From assembly GCA_015863185.1 (NCBI GenBank), contig JACBXP010000002.1, forward strand, positions 62,001 through 126,000: a DNA stretch of 64,000 bases, given 5' to 3'. Shown one piece after another: positions 18,693 through 28,426 of this stretch. The notes under the pieces were generated by a model that made no database searches, had not been told where the DNA came from, and was given only the letters and a program-made list of their open reading frames with translations. The position numbers and the translations under genes were made by a program. The stretch comes from Aerococcaceae bacterium DSM 111020 (lineage in GTDB: Bacteria; Bacillota; Bacilli; Lactobacillales; Aerococcaceae). The first letter of the stretch is position 1. The number at the start of each line of letters is the position of its first letter.

Positions 18693-18735
18693 CTTAGCAT
18701 TTTTTCTTCATTTATGAAGTGGGGTATGCTAAGAT
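18693..18735 (+). promoter_or_regulatory. Long imperfect hairpin overlapping a possible ftsA promoter
   Basis: CTTAGCAT (18693-18700) and ATGCTAAG (18726-18733) pair, an inner CTTCAT / ATGAAG pair lies within, and the Ts and Gs between can form G-U pairs in RNA, giving one nearly continuous hairpin. The right arm overlaps TGCTAAGAT (18727-18735), a possible extended -10 for ftsA. No T-run follows, so it does not look like a terminator. It may be an operator for ftsAZ expression or an mRNA structure. Confidence 0.4.
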
Positions 18736-18805
18736 AAATAAGAGATTTTGTTTAAAATTAACAAAGAAAATAAAATAAATAATCAAAAAGGAGGTAACTC
18801 CCTGA

Positions 18806-20302
18806 ATGAGAAATCAAGAAATCTTTGTGAGCTTGGACATCGGTACCACATCCATTAAAGTGGTTGTGGCAGAATCGATCAATGGACGAGTGAATATTAT
18901 TGGTGTGGGAAATGAGAAATCACGCGGCTTAAGTCGTGGTGTGATTGTTGATATTGACGAAACTGTTTATTCCATTCAACAAGCCATTCAACAAGCAGAG
19001 CGCAAAGCTGGAGTTAAAATCAATGAAGTGGCTGTGGGAATTCCTTCCAATCAATTAGCCATCGAAGAATGTCATGGTATGGTCGCGGTAGCAAGTGATA
19101 CCCGTGAGATTACTGCCCGAGATGTCGATAATGTGATTTCTGCTGCGAAGGTACGTTCAGTACCACCAGAACGTGAAATTATTTCAATCTTACCAGAGGA
19201 ATTTATTGTCGATGGTTTTGCGGGGATTCGTGATCCACGTGGTATGATTGGGGTACGGCTTGAATTATATGCTCGTATCTTAACCGGACCGAAGACGATT
19301 ATTCATAATATTCGTCGTTGTGTGGAGCGAGCGGGTTATCAAATCAATGAATTAGTGGTTCAACCACAAGCACTCGCAACAGTGACTTTAGATGAAGATG
19401 AACGGAACTTTGGAACGGTCATTATCGATATGGGTGGTGGCCAAACGAGTGCATCGATTATCTACGATGGTCAATTGAAATATTCATTTGTCGATCAAGA
19501 AGGTGGCGATTTCGTCACTAAAGATATCTCGATTATCTTGAATACCTCTTTAGATAGTGCGGAACGTATCAAACGTGAATTTGGTTATGCGATTGCGCAT
19601 CAGACATCGGATGAGGAATTCTTCCCGGTCGAAACCGTTGGTAAGAAAGAACCGGTCCGTGTTGATGAACATTATTTAGCGGAAATTATTGAAGCGCGTT
19701 TAAATCAAATTTTCCAAATTATTTATGATGATTTGGAACGCGTCGAAGGTTTAGATTTACCGGGAGGCTTTGTCTTAACAGGAGGAGCTTCATCCTTACC
19801 AGGTGTGCTTGATTTAGCTAAACAATATTTCGGAGAACAAGTCCGCATTTATGTGCCAGAAGAAATGGGCATGCGCAATCCAATCTATGCGACCAGCTTA
19901 GGCATGATTGAATATATTGCTGGATTGGATGATATTCACCGAATTGCGCAAGGAACTTATGCACAATTGAAACGGGAACCATCACGATCTGTGGCGCGTC
20001 CATCTATCGAAGAAGATTATCAACAAAGAGAAGCCGTTAGAGAACGACTTCAAGCCAAACAATCACGACCAGAACCTCGTCGTGAAACAAAAGAAAGAGT
20101 GACCGTTCGTGAATCATCTCAACAAGAACCGGTCAATTATGAAGAAGTTTATCATAGTTATTCATCTCAACCAGAGGCATCGACATATGATGATTACTAT
20201 GAAGACGAAGGGGAACAACAAACACAAGCCCAACAATCAACCAAACAATCTGGTGGATTTACTGGGAAATTGCAGCAATTTTTCGAGACATTCTTTGACT
20301 AA
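18806..20302 (+). CDS. ftsA: Cell division protein FtsA
   Basis: This 498-residue actin-like protein anchors FtsZ filaments to the membrane. The phosphate-1 motif SLDIGTTSIKVVV is at residues 8-20, phosphate-2 IDMGGGQTSASII near 208 and the adenosine motif LTGGASSLPGV near 320. The core ends near residue 390; a Q/E/R-rich linker of about 85 residues follows, then the C-terminal amphipathic helix GKLQQFFETFF that binds membrane. It is longer than the common 420-440 residues because of this linker. An unusually strong AAAGGAGGT precedes the ATG with 131 bp free upstream, so a separate promoter is plausible. ftsZ follows after 25 bp. Confidence 0.96.
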   Translation: MRNQEIFVSLDIGTTSIKVVVAESINGRVNIIGVGNEKSRGLSRGVIVDIDETVYSIQQAIQQAERKAGVKINEVAVGIPSNQLAIEECHGMVAVASDTREITARDVDNVISAAKVRSVPPEREIISILPEEFIVDGFAGIRDPRGMIGVRLELYARILTGPKTIIHNIRRCVERAGYQINELVVQPQALATVTLDEDERNFGTVIIDMGGGQTSASIIYDGQLKYSFVDQEGGDFVTKDISIILNTSLDSAERIKREFGYAIAHQTSDEEFFPVETVGKKEPVRVDEHYLAEIIEARLNQIFQIIYDDLERVEGLDLPGGFVLTGGASSLPGVLDLAKQYFGEQVRIYVPEEMGMRNPIYATSLGMIEYIAGLDDIHRIAQGTYAQLKREPSRSVARPSIEEDYQQREAVRERLQAKQSRPEPRRETKERVTVRESSQQEPVNYEEVYHSYSSQPEASTYDDYYEDEGEQQTQAQQSTKQSGGFTGKLQQFFETFFD

Positions 20303-20327
20303 TACGTGATAATTGGAGGTCATATAA

Positions 20328-21644
20328 ATGGAATTATCTTTTGATTCAACAGATTATACAAATGGAGCCGTTATTAAGGTGATTGGTGTCGGTGGCGCAG
20401 GAGGCAATGCGGTCAATCGAATGATTGAAGAATCTGTCCAAGGCGTAGAATTCATCGTAGCCAACACGGACACCCAAGCACTTGAAGCGTCCAATGCGGA
20501 TGTTAAGATTCAAATTGGTCCGAAAGTGACGAAAGGTTTAGGTGCTGGTTCCCAACCAGAAATTGGGATGAAAGCAGCGGAAGAAAGTATTGAACAAATC
20601 ACTGAAGCACTTGAAGGTGCTGATTTGGTCTTCGTTACTGCAGGAATGGGTGGCGGTACCGGAACGGGTGCAGCTCCAATGGTCGCTAAAGTAGCCAAAG
20701 ATATGGGTGCTTTAACGGTTGGTGTGGTTACTCGTCCATTCAGCTTTGAAGGTCCTAAGCGTGGACGCTTTGCGGCTGAAGGATTACAAAACTTAAAAGA
20801 AAATGTCGATACATTAGTCATTATCTCTAATAACCGTCTATTAGAAATCGTTGATCGCAAGACACCAATGCTTGAAGCATTTAGTGAAGCGGATAATGTG
20901 TTACGCCAAGGGGTTCAAGGGATTTCAGACTTAATTACGGCACCAGGCTATGTCAACTTAGACTTCGCCGATGTGCGTACGGTAATGCAAGACCAAGGAA
21001 CGGCCTTGATGGGAATTGGCTACTCTTCTGGCGAAAATCGTACCGCAGATGCGACAAAGAAAGCTATTTCTTCCCCATTATTAGAAGTATCTATCAGTGG
21101 TGCGGAACAAATTCTCTTAAACATTACCGGTGGCGCTGACTTGAGCTTGTTTGAAGCCCAAGATGCTAGCGATATTATTAACCAAGCAGCAGGTGAAGAT
21201 GTCAATATTATCTTCGGTACTTCAATCAATGAAGATATGGGAGATGAAGTGAAAGTAACGGTGATTGCGACGGGGATTCAAACAGATAAAGCCCCAGAAC
21301 AACAAAAACGTAGCAATCAAACACAACCAAGCCGTCGTTCATCAAGCTTTAAAACAAGCGACAATCAATCACAACCTGCACTTGATACATCAAATCGTGA
21401 ACGCAATACGGAACGTCGTGCCGCAAATAATGATCGTCCGCAACAATCGAATCAAGAACCACAACGTGACTTATTCGATAATTGGGATATTAATCGTGAA
21501 CAAAACACACGCAGTGTTGATGTGAATAGTGAAGAACCTAAACGTGTATTTGAGAGAAACAATGAAATTATCCAACAAGAAGTGAAAGATAGTGACGAAT
21601 TAGATACACCACCATTCTTCAGAAAACGTAATCGCAACAATTAG
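20328..21644 (+). CDS. ftsZ: Cell division protein FtsZ
   Basis: This 438-residue tubulin-like GTPase polymerises into the Z ring. It has [13 protein letters not shown] (about 16-28), the GTP signature [12 protein letters not shown] (about 105-116) and the T7 loop [11 protein letters not shown] (about 207). A Q/N/R-rich linker of about 110 residues leads to the conserved C-terminal peptide [10 protein letters not shown], which binds FtsA and other partners. Length and architecture are normal. GGAGG precedes the ATG. A terminator-like hairpin follows. Confidence 0.98.
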   Translation: MELSFDSTDYTNGAVIKVIGVGGAGGNAVNRMIEESVQGVEFIVANTDTQALEASNADVKIQIGPKVTKGLGAGSQPEIGMKAAEESIEQITEALEGADLVFVTAGMGGGTGTGAAPMVAKVAKDMGALTVGVVTRPFSFEGPKRGRFAAEGLQNLKENVDTLVIISNNRLLEIVDRKTPMLEAFSEADNVLRQGVQGISDLITAPGYVNLDFADVRTVMQDQGTALMGIGYSSGENRTADATKKAISSPLLEVSISGAEQILLNITGGADLSLFEAQDASDIINQAAGEDVNIIFGTSINEDMGDEVKVTVIATGIQTDKAPEQQKRSNQTQPSRRSSSFKTSDNQSQPALDTSNRERNTERRAANNDRPQQSNQEPQRDLFDNWDINREQNTRSVDVNSEEPKRVFERNNEIIQQEVKDSDELDTPPFFRKRNRNN

Positions 21645-21655
21645 AGCACGCTAAG

Positions 21656-21687
21656 AAGAGGGACGGAGGTTCCTCTTTTGTGTTTTG
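21656..21687 (+). terminator. Terminator-like hairpin after ftsZ
   Basis: AAGAGGGA / TCCTCTT form a stem with a 7-base loop, followed by an imperfect T-run (TTTTGTGTTTTG). It begins 12 bases after the ftsZ stop and probably reduces read-through into ylmG. Confidence 0.65.
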
Positions 21688-21690
21688 ATT

Positions 21691-21762
21691 CGGTCAGGAT
21701 GAACCATGCCTTAGACCGAGCAGATTCATCACAAAAAAAGAGACCTTTAAAGGTTGAAGGTC
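21691..21762 (+). promoter_or_regulatory. Structured segment between ftsZ and ylmG
   Basis: Three overlapping inverted repeats are packed here. CGGTC-AGG pairs with CCT-TA-GACCG (21691-21718). ACCTTTAAAGGT is a perfect 12-bp palindrome (21743-21754). GACCTT / AAGGTC (21742-21747 and 21757-21762) is a stem that excludes the palindrome. The last element ends 8 bases before the ylmG ribosome site. Mutually exclusive pairings suggest a regulatory RNA or overlapping operators, but no known family was recognised. Confidence 0.35.
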
Positions 21763-21781
21763 CGATATGAAGGAGCGGATT

Positions 21782-22048
21782 ATGTTTATTTATACAATAA
21801 TTTCTTTTATTAACAGTTTATTTAACGCTTATGCGCTTTTATTAATTGTTTATGCATTGATGAGTTGGTTTCCAACCGCTCGCACATCAACGATTGGTCA
21901 ATGGATTCATCGATTAGTGTATCCTTATTTACAATTCTTTGAACGTTTCAGCATTGGCCCGATCGGTTTCAGTGTCATTATTGGGTTATTAGTGCTCAGA
22001 CTAGCTCAGAGTGGCCTGAATCAGTTACTATTTCTCTTATTGCGCTAG
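21782..22048 (+). CDS. ylmG: YggT-family membrane protein YlmG
   Basis: This 88-residue protein has two hydrophobic segments (about 4-24 and 62-86) flanking a loop with YALMSWFPTA and WIHRLVYPYLQFF, the conserved YggT/YlmG pattern. The family lies beside ftsZ, ylmH and divIVA in Gram-positives and is linked to division or cation homeostasis, but its role is not settled. An in-frame ATG at 21767 precedes the AAGGAG site at 21770-21775, so ATG 21782 is chosen. In most relatives ylmE and sepF come before this gene; both are absent here. Confidence 0.9.
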   Translation: MFIYTIISFINSLFNAYALLLIVYALMSWFPTARTSTIGQWIHRLVYPYLQFFERFSIGPIGFSVIIGLLVLRLAQSGLNQLLFLLLR

Positions 22049-22076
22049 ACAAAGGCATTGAAAGCGAGGTGATTGG

Positions 22077-22862
22077 ATGTCTGTTGAAAATATATATCAA
22101 CATTATCGTGTTGAAGAACAACCCTTTATTGATGAAGTGTTTGGATGGCTTCAACAAGCAGAGAACACCTATGCACCTTATCTGTCGAACTTCTTGACGC
22201 CTCGAGAAGCCATGATTGTCAAGCAATTAGTGGGAAATAATGACGAATTACGCGTCTTACTTTTCGGAGGTTATGAAGGGGCAGAGCGTCAGCGCGCTTT
22301 CATTTATTTTAGTTATTATGAACCACAGCAGTCTGACTTTGAAGTGGCCGCTTTTAATATTAATTATCCGACGAAGTTTGGAGAACTAACACATGGTCGG
22401 ATTCTCGGAACGTTAATGTCGACTGGGGTTGACCGAAATCGTGTGGGAGATATTATTAGTGATGGCGAGCGTTGGCATATCATTGTTGACGAGAAGATGC
22501 AAGATTATTTCCAACAACAGATCACCAAGATTGCGAATGTCGGAGTCAAATTAGAGCCAATTGATTACGAACAATTGCTAGAATCTAACGAACAATGGTC
22601 TAGCGAAACCGTGATTGCAGCGTCGCTTCGGCTTGACACTTTGTTAAGTAACGTCTATAATTTTTCTAGACAAAGAGCCAAAAATGCGATCCAAAGCGGA
22701 CTGGTAAAAGTCAATTTTGTCGAAATGGAACGCCCGGACGTCATCGTGGGCGTGAATGATATCGTATCATTACGAAAGTTCGGCCGCTTCTGGATTGACT
22801 CAGTCGATGGCACAACCAAAAAAGATAATTACCGATTAACTGTCAATATACTCGAACATTAG
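22077..22862 (+). CDS. ylmH: RNA-binding S4-domain protein YlmH
   Basis: This 261-residue protein has an N-terminal globular domain and a C-terminal S4 RNA-binding domain beginning with LRLDTLLSNVYNFSRQRAKNAIQSGLVKVN (about residues 183-212). The family lies between ylmG and divIVA; YlmH homologues have been tied to ribosome-associated rescue of stalled peptidyl-tRNA and to ovococcal division. GAGGTGATT precedes the ATG. Length is typical (255-265). Confidence 0.92.
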   Translation: MSVENIYQHYRVEEQPFIDEVFGWLQQAENTYAPYLSNFLTPREAMIVKQLVGNNDELRVLLFGGYEGAERQRAFIYFSYYEPQQSDFEVAAFNINYPTKFGELTHGRILGTLMSTGVDRNRVGDIISDGERWHIIVDEKMQDYFQQQITKIANVGVKLEPIDYEQLLESNEQWSSETVIAASLRLDTLLSNVYNFSRQRAKNAIQSGLVKVNFVEMERPDVIVGVNDIVSLRKFGRFWIDSVDGTTKKDNYRLTVNILEH

Positions 22863-22879
22863 AAGAAAGGATGTAAAAT

Positions 22880-23797
22880 ATGGCATTAACACCTAATGAT
22901 ATCGTCCATAAGGAATTTGATACCAAATTTAGAGGCTATGATACCGATCAAGTCAATGATTATTTAGATGTGATCGTCGCCCGTTTTGAAGAATTAATTC
23001 AAGAAAATAACCGTTTAACGCAAGAATTATCGGCTGCGGTCGATAAGAATGAATATTTTGCGCAATTACAAGATTCATTAAATAGTTCGATTGTGGTCGC
23101 TCAAGAAGCCGCTGATCGTTTGAAACAAAATGCACGAAAAGAAGCGGAATTGATTATTTTCGAAGCAGAGCGTGAAGCGAACAATCATGTTAATGAAGCG
23201 AATGAACATGCACAAAGCTTGATTCAAGAAGTCAATCAACTGAAGAAACAAAATCAACACTATCGTCAACGTGTGGAAAATTTAGTGCGTGAGCAATTAG
23301 CATTGATTACCAGTGATGAATATCAAGAACTCTTTAGTGAAGATAAGTCAATGCAAGACATTGAAATGCCTGATATTCGCTCAACACAATCGGTGAGTGA
23401 GCAAGTGGACCGTTTGGTTCGTGAATCTGAAGGGACATCATCCGCTGACACAGCTCAAACAACATACGCACCGGAAGAGACCGTGGTGGCTGAGGAATCA
23501 GTGGCAGCTGAAGAAGTAACCGCTCCACAAGAACCACAACATCAATCTTTCGATGAGACAATGGTCTTTAAACCAACGGATACCAACGAAGCGAAAGAAA
23601 CAGAAACGTCTGCTTCTGAATCAACCCAACAAGGGTTTGATTTCTCACAATTCGACGAGAAACCAGAAGACAGAACAGTCCAAGACAAACAAGAATCAAA
23701 CAATGACAAAGATAATAAAGATAAAGAACCAAAGAAAGTACAATCTGAAAGTGTCCTAGGCGAAACAATTCGCATAGAACTACCGATACAAGAGTAA
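22880..23797 (+). CDS. divIVA: Cell division initiation protein DivIVA
   Basis: This 305-residue coiled-coil protein binds negatively curved membrane at poles and septa. The N-terminal lipid-binding domain LTPNDIVHKEFDTKFRGYD is at residues 3-21 and is followed by coiled coil to about residue 150. The C-terminal half is a long acidic, E/T/Q-rich tail (about 165-305) that is probably disordered. This tail makes the protein longer than Bacillus DivIVA (164) and similar to streptococcal forms. The T-box of ileS begins about 10 bases after its stop, so no independent terminator fits between them. Confidence 0.95.
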   Translation: MALTPNDIVHKEFDTKFRGYDTDQVNDYLDVIVARFEELIQENNRLTQELSAAVDKNEYFAQLQDSLNSSIVVAQEAADRLKQNARKEAELIIFEAEREANNHVNEANEHAQSLIQEVNQLKKQNQHYRQRVENLVREQLALITSDEYQELFSEDKSMQDIEMPDIRSTQSVSEQVDRLVRESEGTSSADTAQTTYAPEETVVAEESVAAEEVTAPQEPQHQSFDETMVFKPTDTNEAKETETSASESTQQGFDFSQFDEKPEDRTVQDKQESNNDKDNKDKEPKKVQSESVLGETIRIELPIQE

Positions 23798-23807
23798 GAC
23801 CAAGATG

Positions 23808-23993
23808 GTTAAGTATATTGACAGCGAGTCAGGGTTGGTGTGAGCCTGATGAATCACTGCTTAATACATTATCAGCTTATGAATTCAGATCGCTTAAAGA
23901 GCGTTATCATGACTGAGTGAATAGACATTGGTCTATTAAATTGGGTGGTACCGCGTGCAAACGTCCCTTCATATTGAAGGGGCGTTTTTATTT
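23808..23993 (+). promoter_or_regulatory. tRNA-Ile responsive T-box leader of ileS
   Basis: This leader carries the T-box sequence GGGTGGTACCGCG at 23943-23955, followed by a terminator (ACGTCCCTTC / GAAGGGGCGT plus T-run, about 23961-23990). The apical stem I motif GGTTGGTGTGAGCC is at about 23833-23846. The specifier codon ATC (23853-23855), within GAATCA, matches isoleucine. The TGGT in the T-box would pair with an ACCA tRNA end, consistent with the A discriminator of tRNA-Ile. Uncharged tRNA-Ile should favour the antiterminator and read-through into ileS. Confidence 0.95.
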
Positions 23994-24048
23994 TTTGATT
24001 TAATTTATTCGAACGATTCAATATGTTTTCAACAGAAAGGAATGCTTT

Positions 24049-26844
24049 ATGAAACTCAAAGACACATTAAATTTAGGCAAGACGGCTTTCGCCATGCGGG
24101 CGAATTTGCCGGTTAAAGAAGTCGCGCTACAAGAAGAATGGGAAAGCGCCGACATCTATCAACAAGTTCAAGAAAAAAATGCGGACCGTCCAGCTTGGGT
24201 CCTCCATGATGGTCCTCCCTATGCCAATGGCCAATTGCATATGGGACATGCCTTGAATAAAATTACCAAAGATTTTATTATTCGTCATAAATCCATGACA
24301 GGACACCGTTCGCCATATGTTCCTGGTTGGGATACACATGGACTGCCGATTGAATCAGCCTTAATCAAACGGGATGGAGTCAATCGTAAAGAAATGTCTG
24401 TGGCAGCTTTCCGCGATTTATGTAAGGCTTATGCACTTGAACAAGTTGAAAATCAAAAGACCGACTTTAAACGTTTAGGTGTAACCGGAGAATGGGACAA
24501 TCCTTATTTAACATTGGCACCGGAATATGAAGCGCAACAAATTCGTGTCTTTGGCGCAATGGCAGATAAAGGCTATATCTACAAAGGAGCCAAACCGGTT
24601 TATTGGTCACCGTCTTCTGAATCTTCATTGGCAGAAGCGGAAGTGGAATATGCGGATGTCACATCGCCATCGATTTATGTAGCCTTCAACATGCGTGATA
24701 CGAAAGGTGTTATGGATGAGGATGCCGAACTGGTTATCTGGACGACAACACCTTGGACATTGCCAGCGAATATGGGAATTACGGTCGCACCCGATGCTGA
24801 ATATGTGCAAGTCAATGTTGACGGACGCCGCTTTGTTGTTGCGGAAGATCTATTAACACACTTAGCAGAAACATTATCTTGGGAAGCACCAGAAGTAGAA
24901 AAACGTTTCAAAGGCGTGGAACTTGACCGTGCCGTCGCAGCGCATCCATTTTATGACCGTGATTCACTTGTCATGGTTGGGGACCATGTGACGTTAGATT
25001 CAGGGACTGGGTTAGTTCATACCGCTCCTGGACACGGGGAAGAGGACTACTTTATCGGGAAAGAATATGGTTTAGAAATACTCTCACCCGTTGATAATCG
25101 AGGTCATTTCACGGACGAAGCACCAGGACTAGAAGGCATGTTCTATATTAAAGGACAACGCTATGTCTTAGAATGGATCAAAGAGAATGGCTCATTATTA
25201 CTTCAAGAAGATATCGTCCATAGCTATCCACATGACTGGCGGACGAAGAAACCGATTATTTATCGTGCGACGCCACAATGGTTCGCTTCCATCGATAAAT
25301 TCCGTGATGAATTATTGGAAAATGTCGAAGAAAATGTGAAATGGTATCATCCATCTGGTGAACGCCGGATGTATAATATGATTCGTGACCGTGGTGACTG
25401 GGTCATCTCACGTCAACGAGTCTGGGGTGTTCCATTACCAATTTTCTATGCGGAAAATGGAGAACCGATACTAGATGTGGAAGTCATCAATCATGTAGCG
25501 GACCTCGTCGAAGAATATGGTTCGAATGTGTGGTTTGAACGCGAAGCCAAAGACTTACTACCAGAAGGTTACACCCATGAAGCTAGCCCGAATGGTGAAT
25601 TCACGAAAGAAATGGACATTATGGATGTTTGGTTTGACTCGGGAACATCTTATGCCGGTGTCTTACAAGTCCGTGATGACTTAGAATTTCCAGCGGATAT
25701 GTATCTAGAAGGATCTGACCAATATCGTGGTTGGTTCAACTCATCCTTTACAACTTCCGTTGCGGTGAATGGTCATCCACCGTATAAATCAGTCTTATCT
25801 CAAGGCTTTGTGATGGACGGAAAAGGCCAAAAAATGTCAAAATCAATCGGAAATGTCATCACACCAGAAGAAGTAACGGGTGACTTAGGTGCAGATATTA
25901 TTCGTCTCTGGGTATCTTCTGTGGACTATGAAAATGATGTTCGTATCTCCAAAGATATCTTGAAACAAGTATCCGAAACCTATCGTAAAATCCGGAACAC
26001 CGTTCGCTTTATGTTATCGAATATCGGAGACTTTGATCCGGAAACAGATACGATTGCATATGAAGATTTACGTCAAGTCGATCAATATATGCTTGCTAAA
26101 TTCCGCGTTCTGAATGCTCAAATGCTCGACTGTTACGATAATTATGACTTTGCGACCTTACATAAATTGGTCATCAACTTTGTCACTACCGACTTGTCAG
26201 CCTTCTATATGGACTTTGCTAAAGATGTGGTCTATATTGAAGCCAAAGATGACGAGCAACGCCGCGCCATGCAAACTGTCATGTATGAGATCTTGCATAA
26301 ATTCTTACGTCTGATGACACCTATCTTGGTTCATACAATGGAAGAAGCGTGGAAAGAATTACCAGGTGTGGATGGCTACATTCAATTAACGGATATGCCA
26401 ACTGTCGAAGATGTGGCTCGTGAAGAAGAAATCGTCAAAGAATGGGCACCGTTCTTCACTGTGCGTGACGGTATTCATAAAGGACTAGAAGAAGCGAAGA
26501 ATTGGGACAATGATCCAATTAAGAAATCGTTCGAAGCGCAAGTGAGTCTCTATATTGATGCAGATACGAAAGCACAATTAGAAAGCTTGTCAGATGATTT
26601 AGCTCAATTACTCATCGTGTCTAAACTAGACTTATTACCTTTAGATCAAGCGCCAGACGAAGCCATGGAATTTGATGGATATCAAGTATTGGTTTCTCGT
26701 GCTGAAGGGGAAGTTTGTGATCGTTGTCGTGCGGTACGTCCAGAAGTAGGGACGATTGAAGAAGCGCCAGAATTATGCCACCGTTGTTATGCGATTGTTG
26801 AAGAACATTTCCCAGAGTATTTCGAAGAAAAAGACGAAGCCTAA
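24049..26844 (+). CDS. ileS: Isoleucyl-tRNA synthetase
   Basis: This 931-residue class I synthetase charges tRNA-Ile and edits valine. The HIGH-type motif HMGH is at residues 64-67, the editing domain includes [10 protein letters not shown] (about 229), and KMSKS is near residue 595. The C terminus carries a zinc site of four cysteines, CDRC and CHRC (about 886-907). The length is typical of the bacterial IleS1 type. Expression should be controlled by the T-box before it. Its position after divIVA is the usual one in Lactobacillales and Bacilli. Confidence 0.98.
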   Translation: MKLKDTLNLGKTAFAMRANLPVKEVALQEEWESADIYQQVQEKNADRPAWVLHDGPPYANGQLHMGHALNKITKDFIIRHKSMTGHRSPYVPGWDTHGLPIESALIKRDGVNRKEMSVAAFRDLCKAYALEQVENQKTDFKRLGVTGEWDNPYLTLAPEYEAQQIRVFGAMADKGYIYKGAKPVYWSPSSESSLAEAEVEYADVTSPSIYVAFNMRDTKGVMDEDAELVIWTTTPWTLPANMGITVAPDAEYVQVNVDGRRFVVAEDLLTHLAETLSWEAPEVEKRFKGVELDRAVAAHPFYDRDSLVMVGDHVTLDSGTGLVHTAPGHGEEDYFIGKEYGLEILSPVDNRGHFTDEAPGLEGMFYIKGQRYVLEWIKENGSLLLQEDIVHSYPHDWRTKKPIIYRATPQWFASIDKFRDELLENVEENVKWYHPSGERRMYNMIRDRGDWVISRQRVWGVPLPIFYAENGEPILDVEVINHVADLVEEYGSNVWFEREAKDLLPEGYTHEASPNGEFTKEMDIMDVWFDSGTSYAGVLQVRDDLEFPADMYLEGSDQYRGWFNSSFTTSVAVNGHPPYKSVLSQGFVMDGKGQKMSKSIGNVITPEEVTGDLGADIIRLWVSSVDYENDVRISKDILKQVSETYRKIRNTVRFMLSNIGDFDPETDTIAYEDLRQVDQYMLAKFRVLNAQMLDCYDNYDFATLHKLVINFVTTDLSAFYMDFAKDVVYIEAKDDEQRRAMQTVMYEILHKFLRLMTPILVHTMEEAWKELPGVDGYIQLTDMPTVEDVAREEEIVKEWAPFFTVRDGIHKGLEEAKNWDNDPIKKSFEAQVSLYIDADTKAQLESLSDDLAQLLIVSKLDLLPLDQAPDEAMEFDGYQVLVSRAEGEVCDRCRAVRPEVGTIEEAPELCHRCYAIVEEHFPEYFEEKDEA

Positions 26845-26860
26845 TTTAATTGAGTTTCAC

Positions 26861-26900
26861 ACACCCTTGTTGCTGTTATTCAGTGGCGAGGGTGTTTTTT
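26861..26900 (+). terminator. Rho-independent terminator after ileS
   Basis: ACACCCT / AGGGTGT form the base of a long hairpin followed by six Ts, 16 bases after the ileS stop. It ends the dcw-ileS region. The following 150 bases up to the minus-strand terminator hold no recognisable gene. Confidence 0.85.
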
Positions 26901-27054
26901 GCTATTCCCATATAGGTTTCTCCGTTCAATAACAAACGAGCAGGGAACAAATGAGTTTGATTGTGAGAGGGTGAATCATACTATTGATGAATGGACATTT
27001 ATGCTTTTTAAAAGGAGATAAAATCATTATTGGGAAATGATGTTAAATGGTCAA

Positions 27055-27095
27055 AATAAAAAGCCTTGGATAACGGTGGCACCCGTTATTCCAAG
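27055..27095 (-). terminator. Rho-independent terminator of xpaC-telA
   Basis: Read on the minus strand, CTTGGAATAACGG pairs with CCGTTATCCAAGG across a short loop and is followed by TTTTTATTTT. It lies about 30 bases after the telA stop. Confidence 0.85.
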
Positions 27096-27123
27096 ACTCG
27101 GGGGTCTCATGGCAGTGAGATGA

Positions 27124-28383
27124 TTAGAATGTGTCAGAATGGGGATCGGTGTGATTTTCTTTGAAATCACGTTGACGACGTTCATTGGAAATCATCAATA
27201 ATTGATCGCGTAATTCATCTTCCATTTCACGCAGTTCAATCTCAGCATGTTGTCGTTGTTGGCGTCCCGTTTCTTGAATTTCCAAGGTTTCTTGTAGGGC
27301 ATCAACCAGATTGCGTTGCGATTGTTGTAAAGTTTGTAAATCAACAACACCACGTTCTGTTTCTCGGGCAACATCGACGGTACTTTGTTTCAACATTTCA
27401 GAATTCTTCAATAATAAGTCATTGGTTGTTTCGGATACCATTCGCTGAGAAGTGGCCGCTTGTTGTTGGCGTAATAAGGCTAAGGCAATGGTGATCTGAT
27501 TCTCCCAGAGTGGAATCGCTGTATGAATCGAGACATGAATTTTCTCAGCCAATGCTTGATTGGTATTTTGAATGAGACGAATTTGGGGTGCTTGTTGAAT
27601 CGTCATTTGACGGGTTAATCGTAAGTCATGCGTTCGTTTGTCCAGACGGTCTAAGAATTGATTTAAGTCATGGACCTTTTGAACAGCCATTTGGTCTTGA
27701 GAAGCATGTGCTTCTTGAATCGCTTCAGGAATCGTTTGTTCTTGTATTTCTTGGAGCTTGACTTCACTAGCTGCAATATAAACATTGAGTGCTTCAAAAT
27801 AATCTTTATTCTTCTCATAGAAACGTTCTAACATGCGATTGTCATTGAGCAATTCATTCTTCTCACGCTCCAAGCGAATCGCAATGCGGTCAATTTGGCT
27901 GCCAATTTTTTGGTATTGCAATTGGGTTTCATCGATGCTACGACGTACTCGGCCGAATAATTTGCTGAAGAAATTTGGTTCGGCGGTCAGTGAACGTGGG
28001 TCCGTTGCTTTGAGCTGGGTCATCAATTCAGTTAAGCTGTCACCAATTTCACCGGTGTCTTTGACCTGAACTTGTGATAAAATCTCGCGCGAGAATTCAC
28101 TCAGTTTCTTTTGTGCATTGGAACCATAGGCTAAGACTGCGCCCATATCATTTTCATCGATTTGGGCGGCTAAATTTTGGGCTTGTTCTTGGCGGTGAGC
28201 GGGTAGACGGACCATTAATTTTTCAGTGGTGATTTCTCTTCGAGCCAAGATTTCAGCATCTGCCAAATCTTTATCATAACTGGCTGGGGTCTCACTTTCT
28301 GAATCAAATGGATTGGCCAATAAATCATCTACACCGGATGTTTCTTGGGCTAACATTTCTTCAAATAAATCTTTTTCTTCCAT
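27124..28383 (-). CDS. telA: Toxic anion resistance protein, TelA family
   Basis: This 419-residue, largely alpha-helical protein with predicted coiled coils matches the TelA family (PF05816) in its central part, for example FSREILSQVQVKDTGEIG near residue 97 and LERFYEKNKDYFEALNVYI near 187. It has no membrane segment. Family members were named for tellurite resistance, but the physiological role is poorly defined; links to cell-envelope stress and to the XpaC partner are known. AAGGAGGA supports the ATG. It follows xpaC by 43 bp, and the pair forms a minus-strand operon. Confidence 0.88.
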   Translation of the reverse strand: MEEKDLFEEMLAQETSGVDDLLANPFDSESETPASYDKDLADAEILARREITTEKLMVRLPAHRQEQAQNLAAQIDENDMGAVLAYGSNAQKKLSEFSREILSQVQVKDTGEIGDSLTELMTQLKATDPRSLTAEPNFFSKLFGRVRRSIDETQLQYQKIGSQIDRIAIRLEREKNELLNDNRMLERFYEKNKDYFEALNVYIAASEVKLQEIQEQTIPEAIQEAHASQDQMAVQKVHDLNQFLDRLDKRTHDLRLTRQMTIQQAPQIRLIQNTNQALAEKIHVSIHTAIPLWENQITIALALLRQQQAATSQRMVSETTNDLLLKNSEMLKQSTVDVARETERGVVDLQTLQQSQRNLVDALQETLEIQETGRQQRQHAEIELREMEDELRDQLLMISNERRQRDFKENHTDPHSDTF

Positions 28384-28426
28384 TAAATGATCCTCCTTGT
28401 TGGTTCGTATTTCAATTGGGATTTCC

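Noticed and set aside
24675-24911. Long antisense frames within ileS and other well-conserved genes
   Set aside because: They are composition shadows of the true genes, with no ribosome sites or recognisable products.
27001-27060. A short plus-strand frame after an AAAGGAGAT before the telA terminator
   Set aside because: The best start is a TTG giving about 9 codons; too short and without support.
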